A stretch of 64,000 nt of DNA from Thermocladium sp. UBA166 (GTDB lineage Archaea; Thermoproteota; Thermoprotei; Thermoproteales; Thermocladiaceae): positions 15,626 through 79,625 of the forward strand of contig DAHE01000043.1 of the NCBI GenBank assembly GCA_002508315.1, read 5' to 3'. Under the pieces are notes generated by a model that saw only the letters and a program-made list of their open reading frames with translations, was not told the origin of the DNA and did no database searches. Positions 1-8,963 of the stretch are shown piece after piece. The translations under genes and the position numbers were made by a program. The first letter of the stretch is position 1. Each line of letters begins with the position of its first letter.

Positions 1-600
1 CTAGCCACCGCGTGCCTGGTTATTAAGACTGATGCAGAGGAGTAGTCCAGTACCCCCAGTAGTCCCCTTGGTCAGCGTGGCTAGGTTTAGGTTAAGGTCT
101 CCCTCAACCGTGAGTGCCATGTATGTTATTGGTAGAATTAGGGCAATGTGCCTTAGCATCGCTGGAAGTACGGTTATTGGGTAGTAGACCGGGGCCAAGA
201 GGAGAGGCAATGGGACTATTTGGGAGACTTGATTAACCGCCCTATAGTTCCTAACCCCAATCCCCAGGGCATAGCCTAATAGGGCCGAGGCGAGCGATAT
301 AAATATGGCCACTGCCAGGACCAGGGCTATCTGGGTTACTCCGTACCTAATCCCCATTATTGCCACCGCTAGTGCTAGGAGGGCCGCTGTTGAGGGTGCT
401 TAATGCCACGACTTGCATGATGTAGCCCAGAGCAATATCCAAGTGGTCTGCCCCGTTGGCGAACAGCGTGCCGTAAATGGTCTCCCTCTTGAAGCTTGAA
501 ATGTCTTGGAAGGTGCCTATGAAGGGTATGTTGAAGTTCGTGCTCCATGTACGTTGTATTGCCGACTATTTTAAGTAGCAGTCCAATAATTGAGGCTTCA
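1..600 (-). pseudogene. Decayed ABC-2 type transporter permease
   Basis: The minus strand reads as an ABC-2 exporter permease only if the frame changes. One frame (about 550 to 390) gives ISSFKRETIYGTLFANGADH and then HLDIALGYIMQVVALSTLNS. The next frame (366 down) continues AVAIMGIRYGVTQIALVLAV and further hydrophobic helices through VYYPITVLPAML. A last switch near 45-65 is needed to read LGVLDYSSASVLITRHAV, which resembles the final helix and the end of such permeases. An in-frame stop also lies upstream near 570. Frameshifts fall near 385-392 and 50-62. The family normally pairs with an ABC ATPase, and none is next to it inside the window. It could be a true pseudogene or a run of sequencing errors. 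Confidence 0.6.
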
Positions 601-656
601 CCTGTAAATCATTGTGCCTAGTCATAATTTAAATAAATTAAGCCGGATGCCGGAGC

Positions 657-1718
657 TCAGGAGGGGAGTGATACGATTCCATCATTCAATAATTCATTTA
701 TGAATTGCGGGGTCTGGCCCCATGTGAAGAGCAGTGCCGGCTTTAATGGCGTCAATCCGTAACTCGCTAGGAATGAATCGTTTCTCAACAAGAGTTCAAT
801 AGCTGATTGGGCTAGGGTGGAGTTATTGGAATTGCCTGGGATTGAAATGAAGAGGTAGATTGGTTCCCCAACGAATGTCTTGCCCGCGGTGGTGTATTGG
901 AACCTGGAGTAAAAGGAAGAAAGCCGAGGGTCCCCCAGGCTTAACTGGGGCGGTAATTCGATGTACTTCAAGTGATGGCTTATTGCGGCCGATTTATAGA
1001 TGAAGAGGAATTGTAACTGCCCCGCCTCGAGCGGTGCTATTAGCTCAGCCGCATTGGTTGCGCTCCTATTGCCCGAGTTGGCGATCAATCTATCCAAGAA
1101 CATGGATTCATTCCCTGCATACAAGTACCCAGCTATTTCAAGTGATAGGAACGCGCGGTATCCAGCGGGGTCTGTAAGCGGATTTGATATCCCAACAAGC
1201 ACGCGGCCGGAGGTGAGGTTCATGAAGGCCAAATACGCCAAGTGGGTATCGTTCTCTGCGAAGCCTTGATTCAGCGCATCTACTATAGCTAGAGCGGTGG
1301 GATTGTTGAGGGATGCATTGGAGTATGCCAGCACCAATTCATCAGATGCGAAAGCTATCGCCCAGTCCGGAGCGTAATTGTCCAGATACGCTGGATAATA
1401 AGCTTCCTTTGCCACCGATATGAAAATAGTTGACGGAACTGACTCCATGGCTATCTCCCTTGCTAGCTCAAATGATCCTTCCGAGTACACCTTATACTGT
1501 ACATGGAGGGCATGCTGAAGGATGGAGCCTAGGGCATTTCCCTCCCCGGAGTACGCGTCTGCTACATCTATGAATAACTCGCTTCTTGGAAATATGGGAC
1601 CCCCCTTAACGCCATGCGTGATCACTACTAGGAGGACCAATATCAACGTTATTGTTATTATGGCCACCGTTAGAGTTTTCCTCATGAGCGGGCACCCCCG
1701 ATGCGCTGTATTAAGCAT
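657..1718 (-). CDS. wtpA: Tungstate/molybdate-type ABC substrate-binding protein
   Basis: An extracellular lipid-free binding protein with one N-terminal hydrophobic segment (roughly residues 13-35) and many N-x-S/T sequons. The stretch YAPDWAIAFASDELVLAYSN followed later by GISNPLTDPAGYR matches the WtpA/ModA-like pattern, in which the D-P-x-GYR block lines the oxyanion site. The start at 1718 is chosen because a TATA-like box (1743-1750) lies 28 nt upstream; an ATG at 1685 directly before RKTLTVAI is the alternative. The permease and ATPase genes are transcribed divergently from the same box, which supports a three-part uptake system. Whether the ligand is tungstate, molybdate or another oxyanion cannot be told from sequence. 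Confidence 0.72.
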   Translation of the reverse strand: MLNTAHRGCPLMRKTLTVAIITITLILVLLVVITHGVKGGPIFPRSELFIDVADAYSGEGNALGSILQHALHVQYKVYSEGSFELAREIAMESVPSTIFISVAKEAYYPAYLDNYAPDWAIAFASDELVLAYSNASLNNPTALAIVDALNQGFAENDTHLAYLAFMNLTSGRVLVGISNPLTDPAGYRAFLSLEIAGYLYAGNESMFLDRLIANSGNRSATNAAELIAPLEAGQLQFLFIYKSAAISHHLKYIELPPQLSLGDPRLSSFYSRFQYTTAGKTFVGEPIYLFISIPGNSNNSTLAQSAIELLLRNDSFLASYGLTPLKPALLFTWGQTPQFINELLNDGIVSLPS

Positions 1719-1742
1719 AACGGAAGCAGCTGGGCGGCATTG

Positions 1743-1750
1743 ATTAAAAG
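1743..1750. promoter_or_regulatory. Shared TATA box of the wtpA / wtpB divergent pair
   Basis: The sequence ATTAAAAG reads CTTTTAAT on the other strand. Its centre is about 28 nt from the ATG at 1718 (minus) and about 27 nt from the GTG at 1773 (plus), the spacing expected for leaderless archaeal transcripts in both directions. Confidence 0.5.
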
Positions 1751-1772
1751 GTAAAACGGGCACCTACGCAGC

Positions 1773-2540
1773 GTGATGAGGATAGCTGCATTGATTGGCA
1801 TTGCCTTAATGTCGCTGCCCGTGTTGGTGGTTATAGTGTACGGCGCGCCCCTTATGACGCGTGGGGTTGGGTTAAATGGATTAGCGGAATCCATAGAGCT
1901 AACCCTGGCATCATCGCTGCTGGCCGCGGCCATGGACGCCGTGCTCCTGACGCCCGCGGCGTACTTCTTCTCGCGTCACCCAGCCAGCGTCGCGGATTCG
2001 ATTGCGGACCTACCGGCGTCGATACCTCACCCAGTGATAGGCATTGCAATAGTACTGGCCCTATCTCCAACCACCCCAATCGGCGCTGCGTTGGCCGATC
2101 TTGGATTCAGGGTATTCGATGCCTTCCCCGGCTTATCGCTGGCCTTGATGGCGGTCTCGTCCCCCATATATTATAGATCAGCCAGGAACTTCTTCGAGTC
2201 AATGCCGAGGGATCAGGAGGAGTACGCTCATACCATGGGGATGGACGAGACCTCCACTTTCATTAGGGTTGTGCTGCCCCAGTCAATTAAAGGCATAGCC
2301 AACTCCGTATTGGTGGCCACGTCGAGGGCCATGAGCGAATTCGGCTCTGTGGCCATAGTTGCCTATTACGTGTTGACCGGCCCCATTCGCGCAATGCCGG
2401 CATCAGTCATGATCTATAACTCCTACTCGTACAGCGGCGTTGGCGCCGCGGTCTCCGAGTCAGCGGTTTTGGTGTTGGTGGGCCTGGCCGTGGAATTGAT
2501 CTCCAGGTTGTTGGGGTGGGGGAGGCAGCGATGGTGGTGA
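1773..2540 (+). CDS. wtpB: ABC transporter permease, tungstate/molybdate type
   Basis: A 255-residue integral membrane protein with about six hydrophobic segments. The cytoplasmic coupling (EAA-type) loop is visible as EEYAHTMGMDETSTFIRVVL followed by PQSIKGI at about residues 148-173, a pattern shared by ModB/WtpB permeases. It starts with GTG at 1773 (an ATG follows at once at 1776) downstream of the shared TATA box. The ATPase gene begins inside its last codons (2531), so the two are surely co-transcribed. With the divergent binding protein it forms an importer for an oxyanion, by family analogy. Confidence 0.72.
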   Translation: MMRIAALIGIALMSLPVLVVIVYGAPLMTRGVGLNGLAESIELTLASSLLAAAMDAVLLTPAAYFFSRHPASVADSIADLPASIPHPVIGIAIVLALSPTTPIGAALADLGFRVFDAFPGLSLALMAVSSPIYYRSARNFFESMPRDQEEYAHTMGMDETSTFIRVVLPQSIKGIANSVLVATSRAMSEFGSVAIVAYYVLTGPIRAMPASVMIYNSYSYSGVGAAVSESAVLVLVGLAVELISRLLGWGRQRWW

Positions 2541-3124
2541 CGGTGAACGTGAAGAAGGCGTATGGGGATTTCAAGCTATCCGCATCTGCATCCATGAAAG
2601 GCGTGGTTGCCCTGCTTGGAAGAAATGGAAGCGGAAAAACAACCCTGCTCAGGATAATAGCAGGGCTGGAGAAGCCGGACTCCGGTCATGTGTTAATAAA
2701 TGGAGTGGACGTAACTCGACTACCTCCCTGGGCGCGGCGCGCCGCCTATGTATCCCCCACCACCTACATCCCGCATCTACGGGTCGAGAAGCATTTAGGC
2801 ATAGCCAGCGGATTGGAGCTGGACTATGTCGAGGATTTACTGCGGGAGTACTCAATACCAATGCAGGAGAAAGTGGGCAGGCTAAGCATGGGGCAGAGGG
2901 AGGTGATTGCCATATTAACGGCTTTATCGTCCAGGCCCAAGGCATTATTGCTTGACGAAGCTGCCGCTAACATATCATCCCCGCTAAACGTGCTGGGTCC
3001 AGTCGCTGCCACGTGTAGGGAGGTCGGGATAGACGTGATATACGCCGCCCAGGGCGGCTATGAGGAATTATTCGATGCAGTGTTTCACATTGATGCAGGT
3101 AAGTTGAGCTACTCCGCTCCGTAG
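2531..3124 (+). CDS. wtpC: ABC transporter ATP-binding protein, oxyanion uptake
   Basis: A short (197-residue) ABC ATPase that would power the permease encoded just upstream. The Walker A motif GRNGSGKTT is near residue 30, the signature LSMGQ near 117, and the Walker B segment ALLLDEAAANIS near 136. The usual H-loop histidine after the second ABC subdomain is not obvious: the sequence there reads YAAQGGYEELF. It lacks the C-terminal regulatory domain found in longer ModC/WtpC proteins. The ATG at 2531 is preferred over an earlier GTG at 2516 because the protein then begins directly at the first beta strand (VVTVNVKKAYG). Confidence 0.7.
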   Translation: MVVTVNVKKAYGDFKLSASASMKGVVALLGRNGSGKTTLLRIIAGLEKPDSGHVLINGVDVTRLPPWARRAAYVSPTTYIPHLRVEKHLGIASGLELDYVEDLLREYSIPMQEKVGRLSMGQREVIAILTALSSRPKALLLDEAAANISSPLNVLGPVAATCREVGIDVIYAAQGGYEELFDAVFHIDAGKLSYSAP

Positions 3125-3303
3125 AGGTTTTCCCCTCGTTCCAGATTGGATTGAAATAGTGAAGATCCATGGTGACGCCCGTAAAACCACCATCGCCGGC
3201 AACAAAATGCTCCGCGTCCCGCTTGGGGGTTCTTCCAGTCTTAATTTTAGCGGGGCATTCGAGGGAATTAATGCTTATATAGTTGATTCGCTTAGGCCCT
3301 GTC

Positions 3304-3717
3304 ATGAAGTATAGGTTGATGGACGTGCTTGCCTGTCCATACGATAAGACATTCCCGCTCAGGCTAGTGGTGCTCGGGGAGCACACTAGGGATAGGAATT
3401 ATACGGGCAAGGTACCGTTTTGCGAGCTTTACTGCGCATTTAAGGGGATGAACATAAAGGATATGGATGATCCAAGCAAGGCGCCGTGCGCTGAGTGTTA
3501 TAGGCACGAGATAGAGGAGGGGATCTTGTACTGCGATAAGTGCCACAGGTGGTACCCGATAAAGGAGGACATACCTATACTTCTACCAGATGAGCTGAGG
3601 AACTTAAACGAGGATAGGGAATTCCTCGCGAAGATTAAGGATGGATTAGCCAAAGTAGATCCAAAGCTGGCGGATGAAATAATAAATAATGGAAACCCAG
3701 TAAACCTGAAACAGTGA
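3304..3717 (+). CDS. Trm112-like zinc-binding protein
   Basis: A 137-residue protein beginning KYRLMDVLACPYDKTFPL and later carrying YCDKCHRWYPIKEDIPILLP, which is the split zinc-ribbon layout of the Trm112 family, with a helical insert containing CELYC and CAECYRH. In eukaryotes and archaea Trm112 activates several methyltransferases acting on tRNA, rRNA and release factor; that role is inferred here. A TATA-like box (CTTATATA, 3273-3280) sits about 27 nt before the ATG, so the transcript is probably leaderless. No methyltransferase partner gene is adjacent. Confidence 0.7.
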   Translation: MKYRLMDVLACPYDKTFPLRLVVLGEHTRDRNYTGKVPFCELYCAFKGMNIKDMDDPSKAPCAECYRHEIEEGILYCDKCHRWYPIKEDIPILLPDELRNLNEDREFLAKIKDGLAKVDPKLADEIINNGNPVNLKQ

Positions 3718-3829
3718 AGAGGATCCGCTCAACCGCGTTGGGTAGGGAGGTAATGCGTGTCGTTGGATTAATGTCCAACCGCTTGCCTTTGCCGCAATAG
3801 ATGATGGATTCACCCACATGCGTCGTTGC

Positions 3830-6070
3830 TCATAGGTAATCGGATAGATCGCCGCTGGGCTCCTCGTCTCTAGGTACCCTAGTTATCCTGCCCGTCTCCA
3901 CGAGCTTCTTGGCCTGCTCAATGAGGGAGTTAGCCAAGGTAGGCCCTATCCCCCTTGCTTGCTGTAGTTTGGCGGGGGTGGCGTTAGCTATATCCTCTAT
4001 TGACTTAAAGCCGGCCCTGTATAACTCCCTGGCCCTGGCCCTCCCTATTCCCTCCAAGTTCAGCGCAAGTTCCAACGCATCGGCCTTTATCCCATGCTTC
4101 ACGCGAAGCCTGAGCATTCCTATCCTTCCAGCCAATTCCCTCAGCTTTAGGACGCGGGCCAGCTCAGCCATTGCGCCCAGGAGCCAATCCAATTGATCTA
4201 TATACATGCGAAGATCCCCCGGCTGGGCATCGTATTGCTTCAGCAGCGCGTCTTCATCAACCTCGTTCGTCCAGTCCAGCATCATGGTCGCTGTCTTTAA
4301 TTCCTCCATGAATGGATTCAGTTCATCATCGTCGTAATCAGGCAAGGTCGGCGGCATTAAAGGTAGCCTAGACCAATTGCGGATCAAGGCATCGCTCCAT
4401 TTATCCTCCTCCCCCCTCTTAACCCTGAGCTTCGGTATCTTCCTTGATTTCACGGCCAGGAAAAGCAGATTCAAACTGCTTGCCTTGCCATTTAATTCCC
4501 TTAATCCCCTCACATAATCATTGGCCGTGTATGGATCGATGTAAGTCCTGTTAACGGCTAAGCCAAGTGGCGTCGCGGCGAATTCCCCGCCGCTCTCCTC
4601 AATGAAGCCGGACTCCATGAGGAACCTCAGCATGTCCTCGACCCTCCGCATCAAGGCATTCCTTTGAATCACGTTGCTAGCTATCCTATACTGGGAATAC
4701 GCTAATGTGTTGGATAGGAAGCCGTTTATCTCGTTCAGGTTGCTCGCATAACCGCTGGCTATTATGGAGAGCAGATTAAATGCCAAGTTCTCCTCAACGA
4801 AGAACCTGGAAACCACGTTCTCCGGTTCCGCATTTACGTAAAGATCGAATAACCTCCTTGCCTCCCTATCATTTGATGCTATCAATACGGCCTCTCCATA
4901 CGGATCAAGGCCGGGCCTACCGGCTCGCCCAGCCATTTGCTTGTACTCCATAACCGGTATATCCACCATCCCCTCCCCAGCCTCATATCTCCTGTAATCC
5001 CCTATTATCACCCGCCTAGCCGGCAGATTAACTCCGGCTGCCAGCGTCGTAGTTGATGCCAATGCCCTTATGATCCTCTGCCTAAATGCATCCTCTATAA
5101 GTCTCCTCACCTCCAGCTCCAGCCCGGCGTGATGAAACGACGCGCCGCATCGTATTAGTTGGGACAGTTCATCCCCAAGCAACTTAGAGCTAGACGCGGC
5201 CCTCACCTCCTCAGCCGTGCGCGAGGCGGCCTCGGCGTCTATCAACTTGGATTGAGAATCGCATATTGCCTTGGCTAACTGTTTAGCTACCTTGACAGCG
5301 CTGGACCTGGATGACGTGAACACTATGGCCTGTCCCCCGCCGTTCAGCGAATCCATGGCCAGGGATATTACGGGATCGCCCGCCTCCCTCACCCTTATCT
5401 TGGTTCCATCATTAAACGATAGGAATGGCCTTAGGTAAACGCCTTCCCGCAGCGGTATCGGCCTCCAATTGGTCTTGACTAGCTTCGCGCATAGCCAGTT
5501 GGCTAATTCCTCGGCGTTCCCTATAGTCGCGCTCAGCCCTATTATCTGGGGAGTCAATCCCAGCAGCTTTATCTTGGATATTATTGACTCTATTATGGGC
5601 CCCCTCTCGGGATCGCCTAGGTAATGCAGCTCATCTATTATTAATTGACCAACATCGCCGAGCCAAGCCGGCTTATGCCTGAGTATGCTGTCCAGTTTCT
5701 CGTATGTGGTTATTATTACATCGAATGATTCCAGCCACCTATCATCGCTGTCGTATTCCCCAGTGGATGCAGTTATCCTTATCCCCAGTTCCTCGTATGC
5801 CTTGAAATCCATCAATTTCTCGTATGCCAGCGCCTTTAGAGGCACCGTTACTATGGTCTTCCTATCGTTGATCAGCACATTGCTTATGGCCGCCACCTCC
5901 GCTAGGAAGGTCTTCCCGCTAGCGGTTGATGTTACCATCACCACGCTCTCGCCGCTCAATATGCCTCTTCTCACAGCTTCTTCCTGGGGAGGGTAGAGTA
6001 GCTTGGCATTGCGCTTTTCCTCTATGAATGACTTAAGCACGTCCGGCAACGATAAATCAGCTATGAGCAT
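3830..6070 (-). CDS. hel308: Hel308-type Ski2-like DNA helicase
   Basis: A superfamily 2 helicase of about 746 residues that unwinds lagging strands at stalled forks in other archaea. Visible motifs include the Q-motif LYPPQEEA, Walker A TASGKT, motif II as DELH (most family members show DEIH or DELH), motif III LSATIGN, and motif VI QMAGRAGRPG. The C-terminal part contains a helix-hairpin-helix (LEGIGRARARELYRAGFKSI, then ATPAKLQQARGIGPTLANSL). The second ATG (6070) is chosen since a TTTAA box lies 25 nt upstream; the first ATG is at 6076. It sits immediately downstream of cmk in the same direction. Confidence 0.88.
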   Translation of the reverse strand: MLIADLSLPDVLKSFIEEKRNAKLLYPPQEEAVRRGILSGESVVMVTSTASGKTFLAEVAAISNVLINDRKTIVTVPLKALAYEKLMDFKAYEELGIRITASTGEYDSDDRWLESFDVIITTYEKLDSILRHKPAWLGDVGQLIIDELHYLGDPERGPIIESIISKIKLLGLTPQIIGLSATIGNAEELANWLCAKLVKTNWRPIPLREGVYLRPFLSFNDGTKIRVREAGDPVISLAMDSLNGGGQAIVFTSSRSSAVKVAKQLAKAICDSQSKLIDAEAASRTAEEVRAASSSKLLGDELSQLIRCGASFHHAGLELEVRRLIEDAFRQRIIRALASTTTLAAGVNLPARRVIIGDYRRYEAGEGMVDIPVMEYKQMAGRAGRPGLDPYGEAVLIASNDREARRLFDLYVNAEPENVVSRFFVEENLAFNLLSIIASGYASNLNEINGFLSNTLAYSQYRIASNVIQRNALMRRVEDMLRFLMESGFIEESGGEFAATPLGLAVNRTYIDPYTANDYVRGLRELNGKASSLNLLFLAVKSRKIPKLRVKRGEEDKWSDALIRNWSRLPLMPPTLPDYDDDELNPFMEELKTATMMLDWTNEVDEDALLKQYDAQPGDLRMYIDQLDWLLGAMAELARVLKLRELAGRIGMLRLRVKHGIKADALELALNLEGIGRARARELYRAGFKSIEDIANATPAKLQQARGIGPTLANSLIEQAKKLVETGRITRVPRDEEPSGDLSDYL

Positions 6071-6101
6071 TGGCATGTGGGGCTTCAGTGGGTTTAAGTC
6101 T

Positions 6102-6686
6102 CTATCGGGTCCCCTCCCGTTTGAAGTTGGAAGAATAATCCTCGCCTAGCGCGGGGGAGGGGATTAATTGCCTTACATATTCTAATATTACGCCCAGCAC
6201 ATTGGGCGGGTCTATCCGTGTAGTATCTATCACTAGGTCAAAAATCGATAAGTCCCTCACATCGAAGCCGTAGATATCCTTATACCTCTTTCTATTGGAA
6301 TCCTCCCTATCCCTTATCTCACTCATTGCATCGCTTATGCCCCTCCCATCCCTGTTGGCCAATCGAGCTGCCCTAATGTTCTCATCAGCCTTCAAGTAAA
6401 CCTTAATGTCGGCAACATCCTTCAACACCCACGCTGCTAAGTGACCCTCTATCACTACATTGCCCATCTTAGCCTCCCCCAACGCGTATGAATCAACCAT
6501 TCTATCTATTGAATGATCAGACTCGGCCAATCTATGCAATTCTATCAATGATACCCCCCTCTCCTGAGCTACCTTCCTGAACAGCTCACCTATGGAAACA
6601 GCCCTATAGCCGAGCTTCCACGCCAGCAGCCTAGCTACAGTAGTTTTCCCGCTGGCCGCCTCGCCGCTTATGGCGATGACCCCCAT
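6102..6686 (-). CDS. cmk: Cytidylate kinase, archaeal type
   Basis: A 194-residue P-loop kinase converting CMP or dCMP to the diphosphate. The Walker A motif SGEAASGKTT is at residues 7-16, followed by GYRAVSIGELFRKVA. The nucleotide-monophosphate-binding part includes VIEGHLAAWV, and the lid contains DREDSNRKRYKDIYGFD, a hallmark of the archaeal Cmk branch. It starts five nucleotides after the stop of L34e, an arrangement also known from other archaeal genomes, so the pair is co-transcribed. Confidence 0.88.
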   Translation of the reverse strand: MGVIAISGEAASGKTTVARLLAWKLGYRAVSIGELFRKVAQERGVSLIELHRLAESDHSIDRMVDSYALGEAKMGNVVIEGHLAAWVLKDVADIKVYLKADENIRAARLANRDGRGISDAMSEIRDREDSNRKRYKDIYGFDVRDLSIFDLVIDTTRIDPPNVLGVILEYVRQLIPSPALGEDYSSNFKREGTR

Positions 6687-6691
6687 TTAAA

Positions 6692-6889
6692 TCACTGGGA
6701 GACAAGAACGCTGAGCTTCAGCGCGGTGTTAAGGCAATCACCGCAAATATAACCCCCAAAGGGCCTGCTGGATTTCTTAATGGGCTTACCGCACACAGCG
6801 CACTTGGCAATGCCCCCGCCAGTCTTTATTCTAGATCTCCTTACTTCGCCGCTTGGGGTCTTCCTCTTATAAATTATCTTCCTAGCCAT
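6692..6889 (-). CDS. rpl34e: Ribosomal protein L34e
   Basis: A 65-residue basic protein of the large ribosomal subunit. The family core AKCAVCGKPIKKSSRPFGGY followed by ICGDCL gives the paired CxxC zinc site. The start MARKIIYKRK is chosen because everything upstream in frame is hydrophobic and unlike the family. It is shorter than typical archaeal L34e (roughly 80-90 residues). The TATA-like run TTTAAAAA on the minus strand near 6910-6920 would suit a leaderless transcript. It leads the L34e-cmk-hel308 gene row. Confidence 0.85.
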   Translation of the reverse strand: MARKIIYKRKTPSGEVRRSRIKTGGGIAKCAVCGKPIKKSSRPFGGYICGDCLNTALKLSVLVSQ

Positions 6890-6956
6890 AAAAAGGACAT
6901 AATATTCACCATTTAAAAATTTGACTAAAGACCGCAAGCCAATCCGCTCCCAAGCC

Positions 6957-6976
6957 CTAAAGGACTAGGTTTGCCG
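6957..6976. repeat. First copy of a 20-nt motif
   Basis: CTAAAGGACTAGGTTTGCCG, one mismatch from 56198-56217. It is followed by pyrimidine-rich sequence in both copies (TTCTTTCACCGCG here, CCTCTTTATCGC there). Confidence 0.4.
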
Positions 6977-7175
6977 TTCTTTCACCGCGTGCCGTTGAGG
7001 CCTAGGTCGGGTGGTTCACGTAGTGGCTTTCAATGTGCCGCTAAAATCCGCGTACGTATACCACGCGTTTTCAAGTTAATTATGGGCGGGCATGGATTAT
7101 TACTTCACTCAAAAACCAGTTACCCCCAAAATGGAGGATATCTCACCGAATTAATTTTGCACTAAGACTTTCAGC

Positions 7176-7196
7176 GGCCCCCCACAGGGCCTTTTT
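7176..7196 (+). terminator. Stem-loop plus T-run
   Basis: The sequence GGCCC, a six-base loop, GGGCC and then TTTTT forms a compact hairpin with a uridine tract in the plus-strand transcript. This resembles an intrinsic terminator. The nearest plus-strand gene upstream is none, so it may end an RNA arising in the gap after L34e. Confidence 0.45.
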
Positions 7197-7415
7197 ATCT
7201 TCATCGATACGAGTAACTCTGACTCATCACGGTCCAGGCAATGCTATGCGTGTTTTAAAAGATGCGCTGGTTAGCCGTGAATGGGCGTCCGCCTTAAATT
7301 AAGTTGATTTTCTCCTCAATCCTAGCATTAACTTAGTAACTGAGAGCATTTGGCTTTCATCCCTCAGCGCTTGAGGAAGGGCTGGGGAATATTTTGGATT
7401 TATGGAGGATCGACA

Positions 7416-8705
7416 TCACTGGCTGTGCTTCAATGATGGGATTGCCCCCGCTACCACCAATGCCGCGCTTATCATCATGACGGCCGAGCTGGCGAACGCG
7501 GCGGCGCTTGGGGCTCCCTGCATTAATAGAAGCACTAGAAGCGTGGATAATGGTCCAATGGCTGCATTCACGTTCCATCCAAAGGACACCCCACTCCATC
7601 TAGCCTCCACCGGGAAGAGGGATGTGAAGTACAGCGTTTGGGGCGCGGCAGCCAAGCCGAATGATATGCCCATTATAAATGACATCAAGGGAGCCAGCGG
7701 ATTGAAACTAAACGATAAATCAACGCCCAGCGGGGAGATAATCATCAACGCAATCGCGGAGGCAATGAAGAGGGGGCGAATGCCGATCTTGCTCAGCACG
7801 AATCCGCTCAGTATTTCCCCTATTACGGCTCCAATTCCTCCGTACATGCTTAAGGTCAAGGCGAAGTCGAGCGCTTTTGATGGGGTTACCCCAACATGCG
7901 GGGCAATAAGCTTCGGTATTGCGTAGCTCCAGAATCCAGTGCCGCCGTAGTAGTACATAGTTAATCCAAGGTTTATCAGAATAACTATCAATAGAGCCCT
8001 CCAATGCCTTCTTACCACTGAGGCCAGGGGGAGCCTCGGTAACTTGCCAGCCCGCTTTGCCTCAACCCATTCCGGCGACTCAACGCCGCTCAGCCTAATT
8101 ATTAAGGCTATCAATGCGGGTACTGCGCCGAAGGCGTATATTGCCCTCCACCCCCACACCTTAAATGCAGACGGAGGCAACGCCCCCTTTATCGCCAATA
8201 CCATGAATGAGGAGAGAAATACTGCCCAAGAGAGTCCGCTGTACATTATTCCATTCAAAATTGGCTTGAGACGAGCCGGGGCAACCTCCATAGCCCAGGT
8301 CGCCCCCCCTCCAGCCTCCCCTCCCAGCGATAATCCTTGCAGTATCCTCATGGAGTAAAACGCGAGGGGCGCGGCCAATCCTATTGCCGAATACGGGGGT
8401 AGAAGGCCTATCACCACGGCGGCCAAGCCTATCAATCCCGCATCTAATATCGTGGTGTACCTACGTCCCCGCGTGTCGCCTAAGTGACCGAATATCACGG
8501 CGCCAAGGGGCCTCACCAGGTAGGATAAAGCGAAAGCACCCCATACTTCCAATAATCCAATTAATGGGGAGCTGGAGAAAAAGAGCGGTTGAATTATATA
8601 TGCAAGTGATGAATATATTATAATATCATAATACTCCAGTCCCCATATCAGCATTGTTGAGATCACCGGGACTAGGTACTGCCTAGTTTCCAGCCTAACA
8701 CCCAT
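7416..8705 (-). CDS. MFS transporter, metabolite:H+ symporter type
   Basis: A 429-residue protein with about twelve hydrophobic helices. The conserved loop between helices 2 and 3 reads GHLGDTRGRRYTTI, the standard major-facilitator motif, and the segment RILQGLSLGGEAGGGATWAM is typical of the metabolite:H+ symporter/sugar-acid branch. It shows the paired EAGGG helix-5 pattern of ShiA/KgtP-like carriers. The ATG at 8705 is chosen because TTTAAAAT lies 22 nt before it, ideal for a leaderless mRNA. Substrate unknown; adjacent genes give no clue. Confidence 0.8.
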   Translation of the reverse strand: MGVRLETRQYLVPVISTMLIWGLEYYDIIIYSSLAYIIQPLFFSSSPLIGLLEVWGAFALSYLVRPLGAVIFGHLGDTRGRRYTTILDAGLIGLAAVVIGLLPPYSAIGLAAPLAFYSMRILQGLSLGGEAGGGATWAMEVAPARLKPILNGIMYSGLSWAVFLSSFMVLAIKGALPPSAFKVWGWRAIYAFGAVPALIALIIRLSGVESPEWVEAKRAGKLPRLPLASVVRRHWRALLIVILINLGLTMYYYGGTGFWSYAIPKLIAPHVGVTPSKALDFALTLSMYGGIGAVIGEILSGFVLSKIGIRPLFIASAIALMIISPLGVDLSFSFNPLAPLMSFIMGISFGLAAAPQTLYFTSLFPVEARWSGVSFGWNVNAAIGPLSTLLVLLLMQGAPSAAAFASSAVMMISAALVVAGAIPSLKHSQ

Positions 8706-8963
8706 ACCATTTTGATAAGAAACCCCTATTTTAAAGTTCTGATCCGGCATTGCGTTAACTGGCAAGGCAATCCAACGCCGAGGCCCTCACTACATTTAAG
8801 CTGGAATGAGGCTCCCTGCAACTCTGATCCCCTAATTCCTGACGGCCGACCTCCACCTCAAAACCGGGAATCGTCGGCGCTCCCATAATCCACTGAACTT
8901 GAATGAATGATTCGCCGCTTTTCATAATTGAATAATTCCCTCGACGTTAAGGACATATTTTCT

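Larger units (their letters stand above)
6890..7415 (+). other. Gene-free stretch with a repeat motif and terminator-like hairpin
   Basis: No convincing protein is encoded here. It holds a 20-nt motif (6957-6976) that recurs at 56198-56217, several self-complementary segments, and a hairpin followed by five T residues (7176-7196). It could encode a small RNA on the plus strand that ends at this hairpin, but no family was recognised. Confidence 0.35.

Noticed and set aside
2967..3386. Minus-strand open frame of 139 codons between wtpC and the Trm112-like gene
   Set aside because: It overlaps two well-supported genes and the intergenic part has no suitable start near the promoter.
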